A program made the position numbers and the translations under genes. Positions 13,850 to 21,030 of a stretch of DNA of 30,575 bases are shown here, piece by piece (positions within the stretch are counted from its first letter, which is position 1; each line of letters begins with the position of its first letter). The notes beneath the pieces are model-generated. The model was not told the origin of the DNA, searched no databases, and was given only the letters and a program-made list of their open reading frames with translations. Source of the stretch: a virus; IMG/VR virus record IMGVR_UViG_3300033146_004663, positions 1 through 30,575 of that record. The stretch is one strand, 5' to 3'.

Positions 13850-15318
13850 AGAGTATTCAAGAAGAAATCCCAGATATTGTATTGGTATTCTTTAATCATA
13901 CAGATGTTCTGGTTATCCCTAAAAATGATCAGATTCGATCAAAGTTGTTCTATAATTTCAAATATACTCACTATGAAAATGGAATGGCAAATACAATCTA
14001 TCTATATCGGAAACTATCCAGTAAGAAAGATCGATTGCCTATAGGGTTACTTCATGATATTCTCATCTTTGCCAATGATAATCATTTCTCAATAGAAGTA
14101 GACCCATATTTAAAGAACATCGATCCTATCACTAAGCCAGAGCTACAGGATTGGATCCTATCATTGAACTTACCCTTTGAATTGAGAGATTTTCAATTTG
14201 AAATGGTATATGATGCAATCAAGTACAAAAAGCTGACTATGATTGCAGCCACATCCTCTGGGAAATCATTGGTCATCTATTGTTTGATTAGATGGTTTAC
14301 GCATAAAGATCCTACAGCCAAGAAATTCTTGATTGTACCTTCAGTTCTTTTAGTTGATCAGATGTTGCAAGACTTTGAAGATTATTCTGAGCTCAATGGG
14401 TGGTCTGCTTCTCTTCATGTTGCCAAGGTATATGCCGGGAATACCAAATACCCAGATCAGAATATCATAATCTCAACGTGGCAGTCATTACAACACCTCC
14501 CTAAAGATCACTTCAAAAATACCAAGTACCTTCTCATCGATGAGGTTCATGGGAGCACTGCTGCTAAATTGAAGCAGATCACTAAACAATCAATCAATGC
14601 AGAAGTAAAGATAGGGACTACAGGAACATTAAAAGCAAACAATGTACATGAAAAGGAAGTGAAGTCACTGTTTGGAGTAGTAAAGACGTACATCACTGCT
14701 AAACAACTGATTGAGAGAGGTTTAGCTCCTCCCCTTATGGTTTATGCTCTTCATCTTAAATACAGCGACAAAGACAGGTCAGACGTGTCCAGGCTGAATT
14801 ACTTGGATGAGGTAGACTGGATATGCGAAAATGAAAAGAGAAAGCAGATCACTTGCAATATTCCTAAGTTGTCACCTGGAAATAATCTCTATCTCTTCAA
14901 CTTCAAAGAAAAGCATTTATATCCAGTCTTCAAACAAATGTCTGAAATGTATGAGAGTGTGGAGATGATTACTGGTTCCATCCCCAGATCTAAGAGAATG
15001 CAGATCAAAATGGCAGCAGAGAAGAGTGATGGGCTTCAATTATGCGCCACCTTCGGCACAATGTCAACTGGAGTGTCAATTAAGAAACTGAACTCTATGA
15101 TATTCTGCCAATGTTCCAAATCCAATATTAGGGTAATTCAATCAATCGGTAGAATCCTCAGAATGCATCATTCTATTGAAACAGTTAATGTATTTATTCT
15201 TATCGATGACCTTGAGTGGCATGGCAAACAAAATGCATTTTTAAAACATGCCCTTGAAACACTGGAGATCATCAAATCAGAAGGCCACGAAATCATTTTT
15301 AAAACCATTAATTTGTAG
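13846..15318 (+). CDS. uvsW: UvsW-like superfamily 2 helicase
   Basis: 490 aa (T4 UvsW 503). It remodels R-loops, stalled forks and Holliday junctions, and in T4 moves replication from origin to recombination start. After an N-terminal domain of about 110 residues come the Q-like LRDFQFEM, Walker A AATSSGKS (134-141), motif Ia IVPSVLLVDQM, DEVH (232-235), motif III GTTGTLK, and in the second RecA fold QSIGRILRMH (motif VI). All helicase motifs are intact. The start overlaps the previous stop by four bases, so it is translated with the uvsY unit. Confidence 0.92.
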   Translation: MKSIQEEIPDIVLVFFNHTDVLVIPKNDQIRSKLFYNFKYTHYENGMANTIYLYRKLSSKKDRLPIGLLHDILIFANDNHFSIEVDPYLKNIDPITKPELQDWILSLNLPFELRDFQFEMVYDAIKYKKLTMIAATSSGKSLVIYCLIRWFTHKDPTAKKFLIVPSVLLVDQMLQDFEDYSELNGWSASLHVAKVYAGNTKYPDQNIIISTWQSLQHLPKDHFKNTKYLLIDEVHGSTAAKLKQITKQSINAEVKIGTTGTLKANNVHEKEVKSLFGVVKTYITAKQLIERGLAPPLMVYALHLKYSDKDRSDVSRLNYLDEVDWICENEKRKQITCNIPKLSPGNNLYLFNFKEKHLYPVFKQMSEMYESVEMITGSIPRSKRMQIKMAAEKSDGLQLCATFGTMSTGVSIKKLNSMIFCQCSKSNIRVIQSIGRILRMHHSIETVNVFILIDDLEWHGKQNAFLKHALETLEIIKSEGHEIIFKTINL

Positions 15319-15327
15319 GAGAAATCT

Positions 15328-15555
15328 ATGAAAGAAGATGAGTTTGAAGGTAAAAATGTCATTTGCAACCATGCTCATGATTGCCCAGATATGTTATGTG
15401 GACATAGAGAAGTGCACAAGTACAACACTGACTGCAAGGTCATTTGTAATAGATTCATTGATTCACAGTGCATCGTAAAAGACATCAACTGGATGCTGCT
15501 ACTTTTTTGCCTATTTTGTAATTTAGATATTGACAGAGCCGAAATCATGTGTTAG
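15328..15555 (+). CDS. Small cysteine/histidine-rich protein
   Basis: 75 aa, ATG at 15328 behind TAGGAGAAATCT, nine bases after uvsW. The first 50 residues hold a C-x-H-x-x-x-C-x-x-x-x-C-x-H array (CNHAHDCPDMLCGH, then CKVICNRF and C), a likely zinc-binding knot. A hydrophobic stretch follows (MLLLFCLFCNL). The reading frame ends inside the next promoter (the TAG stop is part of the -10 region). Family unknown. The last 20 codons overlap the promoter and may be less constrained. Confidence 0.5.
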   Translation: MKEDEFEGKNVICNHAHDCPDMLCGHREVHKYNTDCKVICNRFIDSQCIVKDINWMLLLFCLFCNLDIDRAEIMC

Positions 15556-15558
15556 GAT
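15530..15558 (+). promoter_or_regulatory. sigma70-type early promoter
   Basis: TTGACA at 15530-15535, 17-base spacer, TAGGAT at 15553-15558. The spacer shares AATCATGTG/T with the promoters at 2746 and 19731. Leader of 58 bases to the ATG at 15617. Confidence 0.85.
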
Positions 15559-15616
15559 TTGAGCAACTTAGAAAGACTTAATCATATCAAGCTTAACAAC
15601 AAAAAGGAATATTAAA

Positions 15617-16309
15617 ATGACTGAAACAACCAGCATTAAAGTAATCAATCTCAGCGACAAAGACTCAGATGTTCATGGATGGGAACACGTCATGGATGCA
15701 ATGAAGAATCCATGCAATGAAGACTCATGTACAATATGTACAGAAACTCGATGCATCTTTCATCCCAATACAATCATTCATTGTTCACCCGATGATTGTG
15801 ATAGTTGTGATGATTGTGATAGTTGTGATGATTTTAATCATCCGGCATATGCAGATAATCTTTGTGATATATGTACCAATGAGTTTTGTGATTCACGTCC
15901 CAAGGTGGCTGCTAATGAAAATTGGGATTTGAATCATCTTCAAGAATTGAATCTGGCCAAGCAGACCATCTTGAGTAAAGTCAATGAATATGATTCATTC
16001 ATAGATCAATTGAACATGAACCTCATTGATCTTCCCTTTGCTCTACGGAATGCGTTAAATCAAGAAATTGAATTTTTGTCTAAGTCGGCAAAACAAGTTG
16101 TTGCTGACATCGACAATGAAAAAGAAAATATCCTTCAAGATGATGAAGATTTCAACGAAGCATATTCTGATCTTGATTCCTGGACGGAGGCATATTCCAT
16201 TCTGCAGGACAATATGTCCGAATTACCTGAATCCATGGATCAATATCACCGGGCACAGATTGAAGCAAAACAAGCAGTAATTGATGCCATGAAGGAGGCT
16301 TTAAAATGA
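15617..16309 (+). CDS. Cysteine-rich N-terminus plus coiled-coil protein
   Basis: 230 aa, ATG at 15617 behind AAAAAGGAATATTAAA. Residues about 34-93 hold some 13 cysteines in C-x-x-C-type pairs (SCTICTETRC, DDCDSCDDCDSC, LCDICTNEFC), so likely metal binding. An 18-bp tandem duplication encodes the DDCDSC repeat. From about residue 105 the protein is acidic and helical, with QEIEFLSKSAKQVVADID and later AQIEAKQAVIDAMKEA. No family recognised. The gene is followed by the IS607 vestige and then a terminator shared with the converging gp4 operon. Confidence 0.65.
   Translation: MTETTSIKVINLSDKDSDVHGWEHVMDAMKNPCNEDSCTICTETRCIFHPNTIIHCSPDDCDSCDDCDSCDDFNHPAYADNLCDICTNEFCDSRPKVAANENWDLNHLQELNLAKQTILSKVNEYDSFIDQLNMNLIDLPFALRNALNQEIEFLSKSAKQVVADIDNEKENILQDDEDFNEAYSDLDSWTEAYSILQDNMSELPESMDQYHRAQIEAKQAVIDAMKEALK
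15791..15826 (+). repeat. In-frame 18-bp tandem repeat (DDCDSC twice)
   Basis: Two exact, codon-aligned copies of GATGATTGTGATAGTTGT (15791-15808 and 15809-15826), with a third partial unit GATGATT after them. A slippage-prone repeat that changes the number of cysteine pairs in the protein. Confidence 0.9.
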
Positions 16310-16321
16310 TAGTGCTTGGGA

Positions 16322-16397
16322 TTTGAGCAACACTGAATCATTTAAAAATATGAAAAATGAATTACCAACTGGTAAGGGAGTCCAACCTCAAACTATT
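16322..16397 (+). pseudogene. Vestige of an IS607 left end and tnpA start
   Basis: 76 bases align to the left end of the element at 11067-11168. Shared blocks, in order: TTTGAGCAAC, AATCATTTAAA, ATATG-like bases, TACCAACTGG then AAGGGA, and GTCCAACCTCAAACTATT. The copy lacks about 26 bases, including a 7-base loss (AAGAAGG) that breaks the tnpA frame. There is no tnpB or right end nearby. It lies 12 bases after the preceding gene. Confidence 0.8.
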
Positions 16398-16418
16398 TCC
16401 ATCAAGCTTTGATCATCA

Positions 16419-16455
16419 AAAAGGGCATTGACTAAAATACAGTCAATGCCCTTTT
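16419..16455. terminator. Bidirectional terminator between converging operons
   Basis: A perfect 15-bp stem (16419-16433 with 16441-16455, core GGGCATTGACT) with A4 on one side and T4 on the other, so it can stop transcription from both strands. It separates the plus-strand gene ending at 16309 from the minus-strand gp4 gene ending at 16457. Confidence 0.9.
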
Positions 16456-16456
16456 C

Positions 16457-16972
16457 TCATTTCTTCAAACGCTGATGTCTTTGTACCCCTTTCAGTGCAG
16501 GCGGTCTCTTGATCGGTTTCTGTCTATCAAATGTCCCGATACCGAGCTGTTGCTCTGTCCAGAGTAGAAAGACCCACCCACGATTCTTACAGTACTGCCT
16601 GGCTGCTTTCCACTTGCTCTGATTCATATTCCATTCTAATAAAATCTGCAACTTGGCTTTCTTGGAAGAGTTGGGATTGATATTCAATTCTGTCTTACAT
16701 TTGGGTTTAATTTCAATCAACATCTCCTTGATTCCTTCTGGAGTGTTGACTTTCATCCATATATCCATAAAGTATCTACGAATCTTAGTTTCTCCTGGAA
16801 GCATATATGGAATGATTATCTCTTCTGAATTCCAGGCAATGACATTAGGATCGCATTCAATCATATTAAATGCCTTTAATTCATATGAACTTCGATATAC
16901 TATCTGCTTTGCATCACCTTTATATTTCTCTGGGTATTTGCATGCATATACCCCTTGTACATATCCAGCCAT
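16457..16972 (-). CDS. 4: Head completion protein (T4 gp4 type)
   Basis: 171 aa (T4 gp4 150). The N-terminus MAGYVQGVYACKYPEKYKGD parallels T4 gp4 (MSGYVQGYY...NPEKYIGD). It then has IVYRSSYELKAF, VIAWNSEEI, RRYFMDIW and EMLIEIKPK. Glu31, Asp70 and the ExK pair Glu87/Lys89 form a PD-(D/E)xK-like nuclease core. In T4 this protein finishes the filled head before tail joining, perhaps by trimming DNA ends. WNMNQSKWKAARQYCKNRGW is also conserved in T4. The last 25 residues (KPIKRPPALKGVQRHQRLKK) are an extra basic tail. Last gene of the gp6 operon. Confidence 0.9.
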   Translation of the reverse strand: MAGYVQGVYACKYPEKYKGDAKQIVYRSSYELKAFNMIECDPNVIAWNSEEIIIPYMLPGETKIRRYFMDIWMKVNTPEGIKEMLIEIKPKCKTELNINPNSSKKAKLQILLEWNMNQSKWKAARQYCKNRGWVFLLWTEQQLGIGTFDRQKPIKRPPALKGVQRHQRLKK

Positions 16973-16981
16973 TCAGACCTC

Positions 16982-17902
16982 CTACGTTTCTAAGTCAACA
17001 TAAAACCCTGCCGGGTGGAAATACACCTTGTAGATTTCTTCAAAGATAAATTCAATAAAATCAGTCTTCTTGGCTACTTTGACAATATATGAAAATTCAG
17101 ACCATTTGCCATCATCTCTGAGCTTGGATGTACCGTCAATATGGTTCTGTATTGTATCTTCTCCATCCAGTACCATCAAATATTCTTTGGGATACATAAC
17201 GTCATTGACGGGAACCCCCGAGAATATATTAAAAAATAGCTCAATCCCTTTCCTGGTTCCCTTGATGACATGAACAAATTTCAACAACTTGATCATCCTA
17301 ATATGATCCATGGTTCTCATTGTTGTTCTCTCTGTTCCATCATCAACTAAAATGTATCTACCTTTGGAATCTTTGACGAACTCTCCTGCAGACGTCATCT
17401 TTCTTTCAAACGTCAAGATCTGTCCATTGGAGGATACTGGGAACCCAAACTTTTTGTAATATTGATCTATGTAATCAGATCTGTCCTTGGTGACCATAAA
17501 AGGTCTTGGTGCTTCTCCCTTAAAAACATCATCTCTGGCAGATAAGAACCATTCCCCGTCTGCAGTTGCAAAGTTAGAGAATGCCCTTTCCAGGTTAGTA
17601 TCAGAGAACAAAGAATTGGACAGCTCATACATCTTTGATCTGTGGTTGTTGAGGATGGTTTCTGCTTTATACTCAGTTGAATCAAAATCCAAGTATTTTG
17701 TTTCACCAGTGTCCAAGAATTTCTCTAAGTCATGAGCTATCCAATTATCATCTTCTAATAGTTCATTCATTTCTTGGTAAGTAATATCAGTTGAATTTAA
17801 CCAATCAAAATATGCTTCCATAAACTTGATAAATTTAGGATAAAATTCAGTGAAATGGTCAGGTAATTGACTATCCAAATTTATTGCTTCAAGACTATTC
17901 AT
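16982..17902 (-). CDS. Baseplate/tail structural protein, unassigned
   Basis: 306 aa, ATG at 17902, one base after the gp6 stop, so co-translated with gp6 and gp4. The N-terminal PDHFTEFYPKFIKFMEAYFDWL is a signature I associate with phage baseplate-associated proteins. The segment LLKFVHVIKGTRKGIELFFNIFSGVP followed by VMYPKEYLM also recurs in such proteins. T4 has gene 53 beside gene 4, but the sequence does not look like gp53. A role in baseplate wedge assembly is inferred from operon partners and these motifs. Confidence 0.55.
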   Translation of the reverse strand: MNSLEAINLDSQLPDHFTEFYPKFIKFMEAYFDWLNSTDITYQEMNELLEDDNWIAHDLEKFLDTGETKYLDFDSTEYKAETILNNHRSKMYELSNSLFSDTNLERAFSNFATADGEWFLSARDDVFKGEAPRPFMVTKDRSDYIDQYYKKFGFPVSSNGQILTFERKMTSAGEFVKDSKGRYILVDDGTERTTMRTMDHIRMIKLLKFVHVIKGTRKGIELFFNIFSGVPVNDVMYPKEYLMVLDGEDTIQNHIDGTSKLRDDGKWSEFSYIVKVAKKTDFIEFIFEEIYKVYFHPAGFYVDLET

Positions 17903-17903
17903 A

Positions 17904-19685
17904 TTAAGCTCTCAATGATGTTAGGGTTACATTGATATTATCAGTATTGACTGTAATAATTTCAGACTGTCCTGGAAATACATCCATATTATGACTTCCT
18001 GAATCAGCAGTAATAATCATGTAATCACCTACTATTGTAGTTGGAATGAAATTATTAATAGTAATGATCCCTGTTGTATAATCCACAGTCCCGACTTTAG
18101 TTATTGTGGATGTATTTCCTTCTATGGTAACTATCTTCATAGTCAGGAATCCAGATTCATCATATATGGTGTAAGTGGGATTGACTATTTCAGTATTGGC
18201 GACAGTAAACCCAGATATCTTGACTGTTCCTGGTTCAATGATATGATGAAATTTAATTTCAAGGTTATTGATCTTATTTACATTTGGTACCACTCTCTTT
18301 TCAAAGCTAACACTGGTGGTATTACCCACGATTGATTTATCTATTTTATTGATATATTCTACCAAGGTTGAACAGATGAATTGAGTAGAGAATTTACCAA
18401 GCTGTTTATTTGAATATGTAGTAATGTAGTCTTTGATCTTAACTTTCAGGAGTGTCTCTTTGATACTGGTCAAAGAAGGATCAAATTTGATATCAGTGTT
18501 AACTCGTAAATAATAATATCCAGGATCAACTATCTTGGGTGTAATAGAACCAACATTATATCTTTCAAGTCTATTGATTACTGATTCTTTCTGGGTGGTG
18601 GTAAGAGTATCGGCACCAGATGGTTTAATTGATATCATGACATAACCAACCATTTTGGGATCATTCTGTTCTCCACCCCACGCAATTACATCTTCAGCAC
18701 TGGAATATAATCGTTTGGTAATAGTTTGATAATCATTTGCAGTGACTGCATTCCCCTGCGTGGAAAAGGTCTTTGGGGCCATCAATTTGATTGACTCTAT
18801 ACTTTCAAAGTCAGATCCCCCTGACGCTGGAGCATCAAGTGATACAGAGATGTTTGAATAACCACCAATAGATTCAGTAGAAGATATAGCATTCACCCCA
18901 TTAGCATCTATACCGTCAGTCACGATGTAATCACAAATGACTATATTTCCATCGTTTGGTTTGATAGATATCTGGTTGTCTCCAAACTCTATTTCATAGA
19001 ATCCAAATCTGTTCTTCTGGATGTAGTATAAATTAGCTGATGAGTCAAGTTGATGGGGTGAATAGAACTGTTCAAACTGATCTTGGTTAAGACTATACTC
19101 TGACTTCTGTATGGCTACATTTAAGGTGTTTATGTCGATGTTAGCATTTGGAATAGAAAAGGAATCTACTGCTGTCCCTGCATACTCAAATGTTGAGATA
19201 GTTCTGATTCCTTGAATTAGAACTACATTTTCAAATGCATATTGCCCAGACTGAACATTAAATGTACTGGTATAGGTTTCATCTGGAGTAAAGATGTATG
19301 AAATATTATTCATTACACCCACAAACTTAGCATACTTGGATAGTATAATAGTTGCATCTGCAGTAGTAGGATCAGATGGAATTACTGTTATCCCACAAGT
19401 CACTGATGAACCAGTCTTTGATCCTGGAACATATGAAAGTAAAGAAGCATCAGAGCATACATTATCATATAGTTGGGCTGAATCTAAATGCAATTCATTA
19501 AAGGTGATGTTTGTTTCTATAGCTTTCTGTGTTGCATGATAAGCAAGCACTTTGATAATAGATGACATCCCACCTGAATTGAGATTGTAATCTTTCCAGT
19601 CTTCGTGAGTTCTCAAGTATCTGAGTAAACCTGTATGTACTGCATCATAGTCAAAATTTGATATACGCACTTTGTCGTTTTCCAT
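17904..19685 (-). CDS. 6: Baseplate wedge protein gp6
   Basis: 593 aa (T4 gp6 660). gp6 dimers form the inner ring of the baseplate wedges. The N-terminus matches the family: ISNFDYDAVHTGLLRYLR, then MSSIIKVLAYHATQKAIETN, then NELHLDSAQLYDNVCSDA and LSYVPGSKTG. The central region is beta-rich, with VTANDYQTITKRLY and VIAWGGEQNDP, typical of gp6/J-like wedge proteins. The start at 19685 follows CAAGGGGATATGAAAT. Upstream is a TTTAAATA-type late promoter candidate. It begins a three-gene operon ending with gp4. Confidence 0.88.
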   Translation of the reverse strand: MENDKVRISNFDYDAVHTGLLRYLRTHEDWKDYNLNSGGMSSIIKVLAYHATQKAIETNITFNELHLDSAQLYDNVCSDASLLSYVPGSKTGSSVTCGITVIPSDPTTADATIILSKYAKFVGVMNNISYIFTPDETYTSTFNVQSGQYAFENVVLIQGIRTISTFEYAGTAVDSFSIPNANIDINTLNVAIQKSEYSLNQDQFEQFYSPHQLDSSANLYYIQKNRFGFYEIEFGDNQISIKPNDGNIVICDYIVTDGIDANGVNAISSTESIGGYSNISVSLDAPASGGSDFESIESIKLMAPKTFSTQGNAVTANDYQTITKRLYSSAEDVIAWGGEQNDPKMVGYVMISIKPSGADTLTTTQKESVINRLERYNVGSITPKIVDPGYYYLRVNTDIKFDPSLTSIKETLLKVKIKDYITTYSNKQLGKFSTQFICSTLVEYINKIDKSIVGNTTSVSFEKRVVPNVNKINNLEIKFHHIIEPGTVKISGFTVANTEIVNPTYTIYDESGFLTMKIVTIEGNTSTITKVGTVDYTTGIITINNFIPTTIVGDYMIITADSGSHNMDVFPGQSEIITVNTDNINVTLTSLRA

Positions 19686-19713
19686 ATTTCATATCCCCTT
19701 GGAGTTTTTAAAA

Positions 19714-19723
19714 CTATTTAAAG
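19714..19723 (-). promoter_or_regulatory. Candidate late promoter of the gp6 operon
   Basis: Read on the minus strand: CTTTAAATAG, the same ten bases as at 3155-3164, placed 28 bases before the gp6 ATG. It is analogous to T4 late TATAAATA. Inference from position and recurrence. Confidence 0.5.
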
Positions 19724-19730
19724 AAACTTG

Positions 19731-19759
19731 TTGACAAAGCCAATATCATGTGATAGGAT
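19731..19759 (+). promoter_or_regulatory. sigma70-type early promoter
   Basis: TTGACA at 19731-19736, 17-base spacer, TAGGAT at 19754-19759. It is divergent from the gp6 operon, and its -35 box lies only a few bases from the late promoter box on the other strand. It drives the three small genes 19804-20609. Confidence 0.85.
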
Positions 19760-19803
19760 CATGTCAAGTCGAACAAACCATTAACACTCAAAAGGAAATG
19801 AAC

Positions 19804-19953
19804 ATGAAAATCACTGCTAATTTCGTCAAAATGAATCGCAGGGCACCAGTGAAGTTTTGTAAATATTGCGGAAAAGTGATTAGGGGCACTAAATGTAATT
19901 GTATCAATAGTGGCAGGGTAACTAAAACGAATAAAAGAAGATATCATGTTTAG
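19804..19953 (+). CDS. 49-aa zinc-ribbon-like basic protein
   Basis: ATG at 19804 has the better spacing from AAAAGGAA; an in-frame ATG at 19798 is too close. The protein is very basic (MKITANFVKMNRRAPVK, then TKTNKRRYHV) with one cysteine array FCKYCGKVIRGTKCNC, a zinc-ribbon-like knot. It could bind nucleic acid or a host protein. The stop overlaps the next start (GTTTAG/ATGTTTAG), so the genes are coupled. Family unknown. Confidence 0.65.
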   Translation: MKITANFVKMNRRAPVKFCKYCGKVIRGTKCNCINSGRVTKTNKRRYHV

Positions 19954-20254
19954 AAGATTCAGACGATGGATAGCTTTAAAGTTCATCAAGGCTTCAATGA
20001 GCCATAAATATTCAGATGATCGGAATCTCATATTCAGGGCAATTTCAGAAGGGATGAAAGGGGAATTCACTGAAGAGAATTACCAAACGAATCTCTTCTC
20101 TACCATTACGTGGTTTTTGAAAAACGATTCTCGTTTCATTGAAGGTTGCTTCAGGGATAGGATGAGGTTTGAAATGATCATTGAAGAGATTACAACCGAA
20201 GCAGTGGCCACAGCATATCAAGATATCATTTACATTGGAAACCAAGGAGATTAG
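19946..20254 (+). CDS. Small early protein, unknown function
   Basis: 102 aa, ATG at 19946 overlapping the preceding gene by 8 bases. Basic amphipathic N-terminus (MFRRFRRWIALKFIKASM), then an acidic helical body (TTEAVATAYQDIIYIG at the end). The basic start could attach to membrane or nucleic acid. No family recognised. It is the middle gene of a three-gene unit. Confidence 0.55.
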   Translation: MFRRFRRWIALKFIKASMSHKYSDDRNLIFRAISEGMKGEFTEENYQTNLFSTITWFLKNDSRFIEGCFRDRMRFEMIIEEITTEAVATAYQDIIYIGNQGD

Positions 20255-20255
20255 A

Positions 20256-20609
20256 ATGAATTTTGACAAGTACATCTACCAAGAACCAACAATTGAAAAG
20301 CCTATTGAACTTTGTAAATGCTCAGAATGTGGCAAATATTGCCCAGATGCTAAATATTGCCCAGAATGTGGCCAGAATTTAGCCTATAGAATCAAAATTA
20401 GTAAAGAATGGATTGCAGCAAGGAATCAGCAGCGTTGTGATCAGACAGCACTCTCAGAGGCTTTCGCACAAGACGTCCTCAAAGAATCAGGTTTCCAGGA
20501 TCATCCCAAGGCCAGAGAAATTTTTCTATACGCTTGGGATGGGTCAGGTGGATATGCTTCATGCTTTGAAACTCTTGAAGAACTCTATGACCTGTTCATG
20601 GTGGAGTAG
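20256..20609 (+). CDS. Zinc-ribbon protein with acidic C-terminal domain
   Basis: 117 aa from the ATG at 20256 (GGAGATTAGA precedes it), one base after the previous stop. Residues 20-40 hold two CxxC pairs (CKCSECGKYCPDAKYCPECG), a double zinc-ribbon. A helical domain follows: IAARNQQRCDQTALSEAF, then REIFLYAWDGSGGYASCFETLEELYDLF. The last part resembles small host- or RNA polymerase-binding phage proteins in length and charge only. Unknown function. The unit ends at the hairpin starting at 20646. Confidence 0.6.
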   Translation: MNFDKYIYQEPTIEKPIELCKCSECGKYCPDAKYCPECGQNLAYRIKISKEWIAARNQQRCDQTALSEAFAQDVLKESGFQDHPKAREIFLYAWDGSGGYASCFETLEELYDLFMVE

Positions 20610-20645
20610 ATTATATTGAATTAAATCAATAGGTTATATTATAAA

Positions 20646-20697
20646 ACTACGAAATTTGTAAAATTGATAGTAATTAAATGCGAATTTCGTAGTCTTT
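20646..20697 (+). terminator. Hairpin with T tract, probable terminator
   Basis: ACTACGAAATT (20646-20656) pairs with AATTTCGTAGT (20683-20693) around a 26-base loop, then CTTTT. It is 36 bases past the end of the three-gene unit. The stem also belongs to the repeated CTACGAAATT set of the adjacent repeat module, so it may have another role. Confidence 0.45.
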
Positions 20698-20712
20698 TAA
20701 GAAAACTACAGA

Positions 20713-20781
20713 AAATTCTCAGACTCAAACCCATGAAAATAGATGTAGGAATGTAATGATTTCAACCACTTGACTTTTTTG
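20713..20781. repeat. 69-bp direct repeat, copy A
   Basis: 66 of 69 bases match copy B at 20947-21015, with three transitions as the only changes. Copy A is bounded by ACTACAG-AAAATT on the left and GCGAATTTCGTAG on the right, forms of the same short element that makes the hairpin at 20646. It has no start codon of its own on either strand. It lies in a 421-base region (20610-21030) that has no credible gene. Confidence 0.9.
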
Positions 20782-20879
20782 CGAATTTCGTAGAATATAA
20801 GGAATTATGGGTAATTAAGAGGTAATTCAAAAGATTGGTCATCAATAATCTTCATTGGGCAATTGTTCATAGTAATGAA

Positions 20880-20926
20880 TTGAGGAAAACCTCAAAATAG
20901 ATAGGCTAAATTGAGGGAAACCTCAA
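20880..20926. repeat. Two near-identical 16-bp palindromes
   Basis: TTGAGGAAAACCTCAA (20880-20895) and TTGAGGGAAACCTCAA (20911-20926), 15 bases apart, each a 6-bp stem with a four-base loop. Further half copies GAGGTTTTC follow copy B at 21016 and 21035. They could be protein-binding sites or weak bidirectional terminators for the converging transcripts. Confidence 0.8.
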
Positions 20927-20946
20927 TACACCTGGATGCAATCACT

Positions 20947-21015
20947 AAATTCTCAGACTCAAACCCATGAAAATAGATATAAGAATGTAATGATTTCAGC
21001 CACTTGACTTTTTTG
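20947..21015. repeat. 69-bp direct repeat, copy B
   Basis: Copy of 20713-20781 with three transitions. On the minus strand the repeat reads as KKVKWLKSLHSYIYFHGFE-like codons in both copies, and all three differences are synonymous in that frame. Copy B is flanked by the TTGAGG/CCTCAA palindromes rather than the CTACGAAATT set. Confidence 0.9.
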
Positions 21016-21030
21016 AGGTTTTCCGCAATT

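Noticed and set aside
15555-15590. GGATTTGAGCAAC also found after the promoter at 15530, matching the IS607 vestige start at 16319
   Set aside because: A 13-base match is expected several times by chance in 30 kb, and the following bases align poorly. It may be a coincidence, so no third element copy is called.
16982-17902. Assignment of this gene as T4 gp53
   Set aside because: The place next to gp4 fits, but length (306 versus 196 aa) and sequence do not resemble T4 gp53.
20770-20796. TTGACT and TAGAAT at the right end of repeat copy A as a promoter
   Set aside because: The spacer is 15 bases, against exactly 17 in all other early promoters here, and copy B lacks the -10 box.
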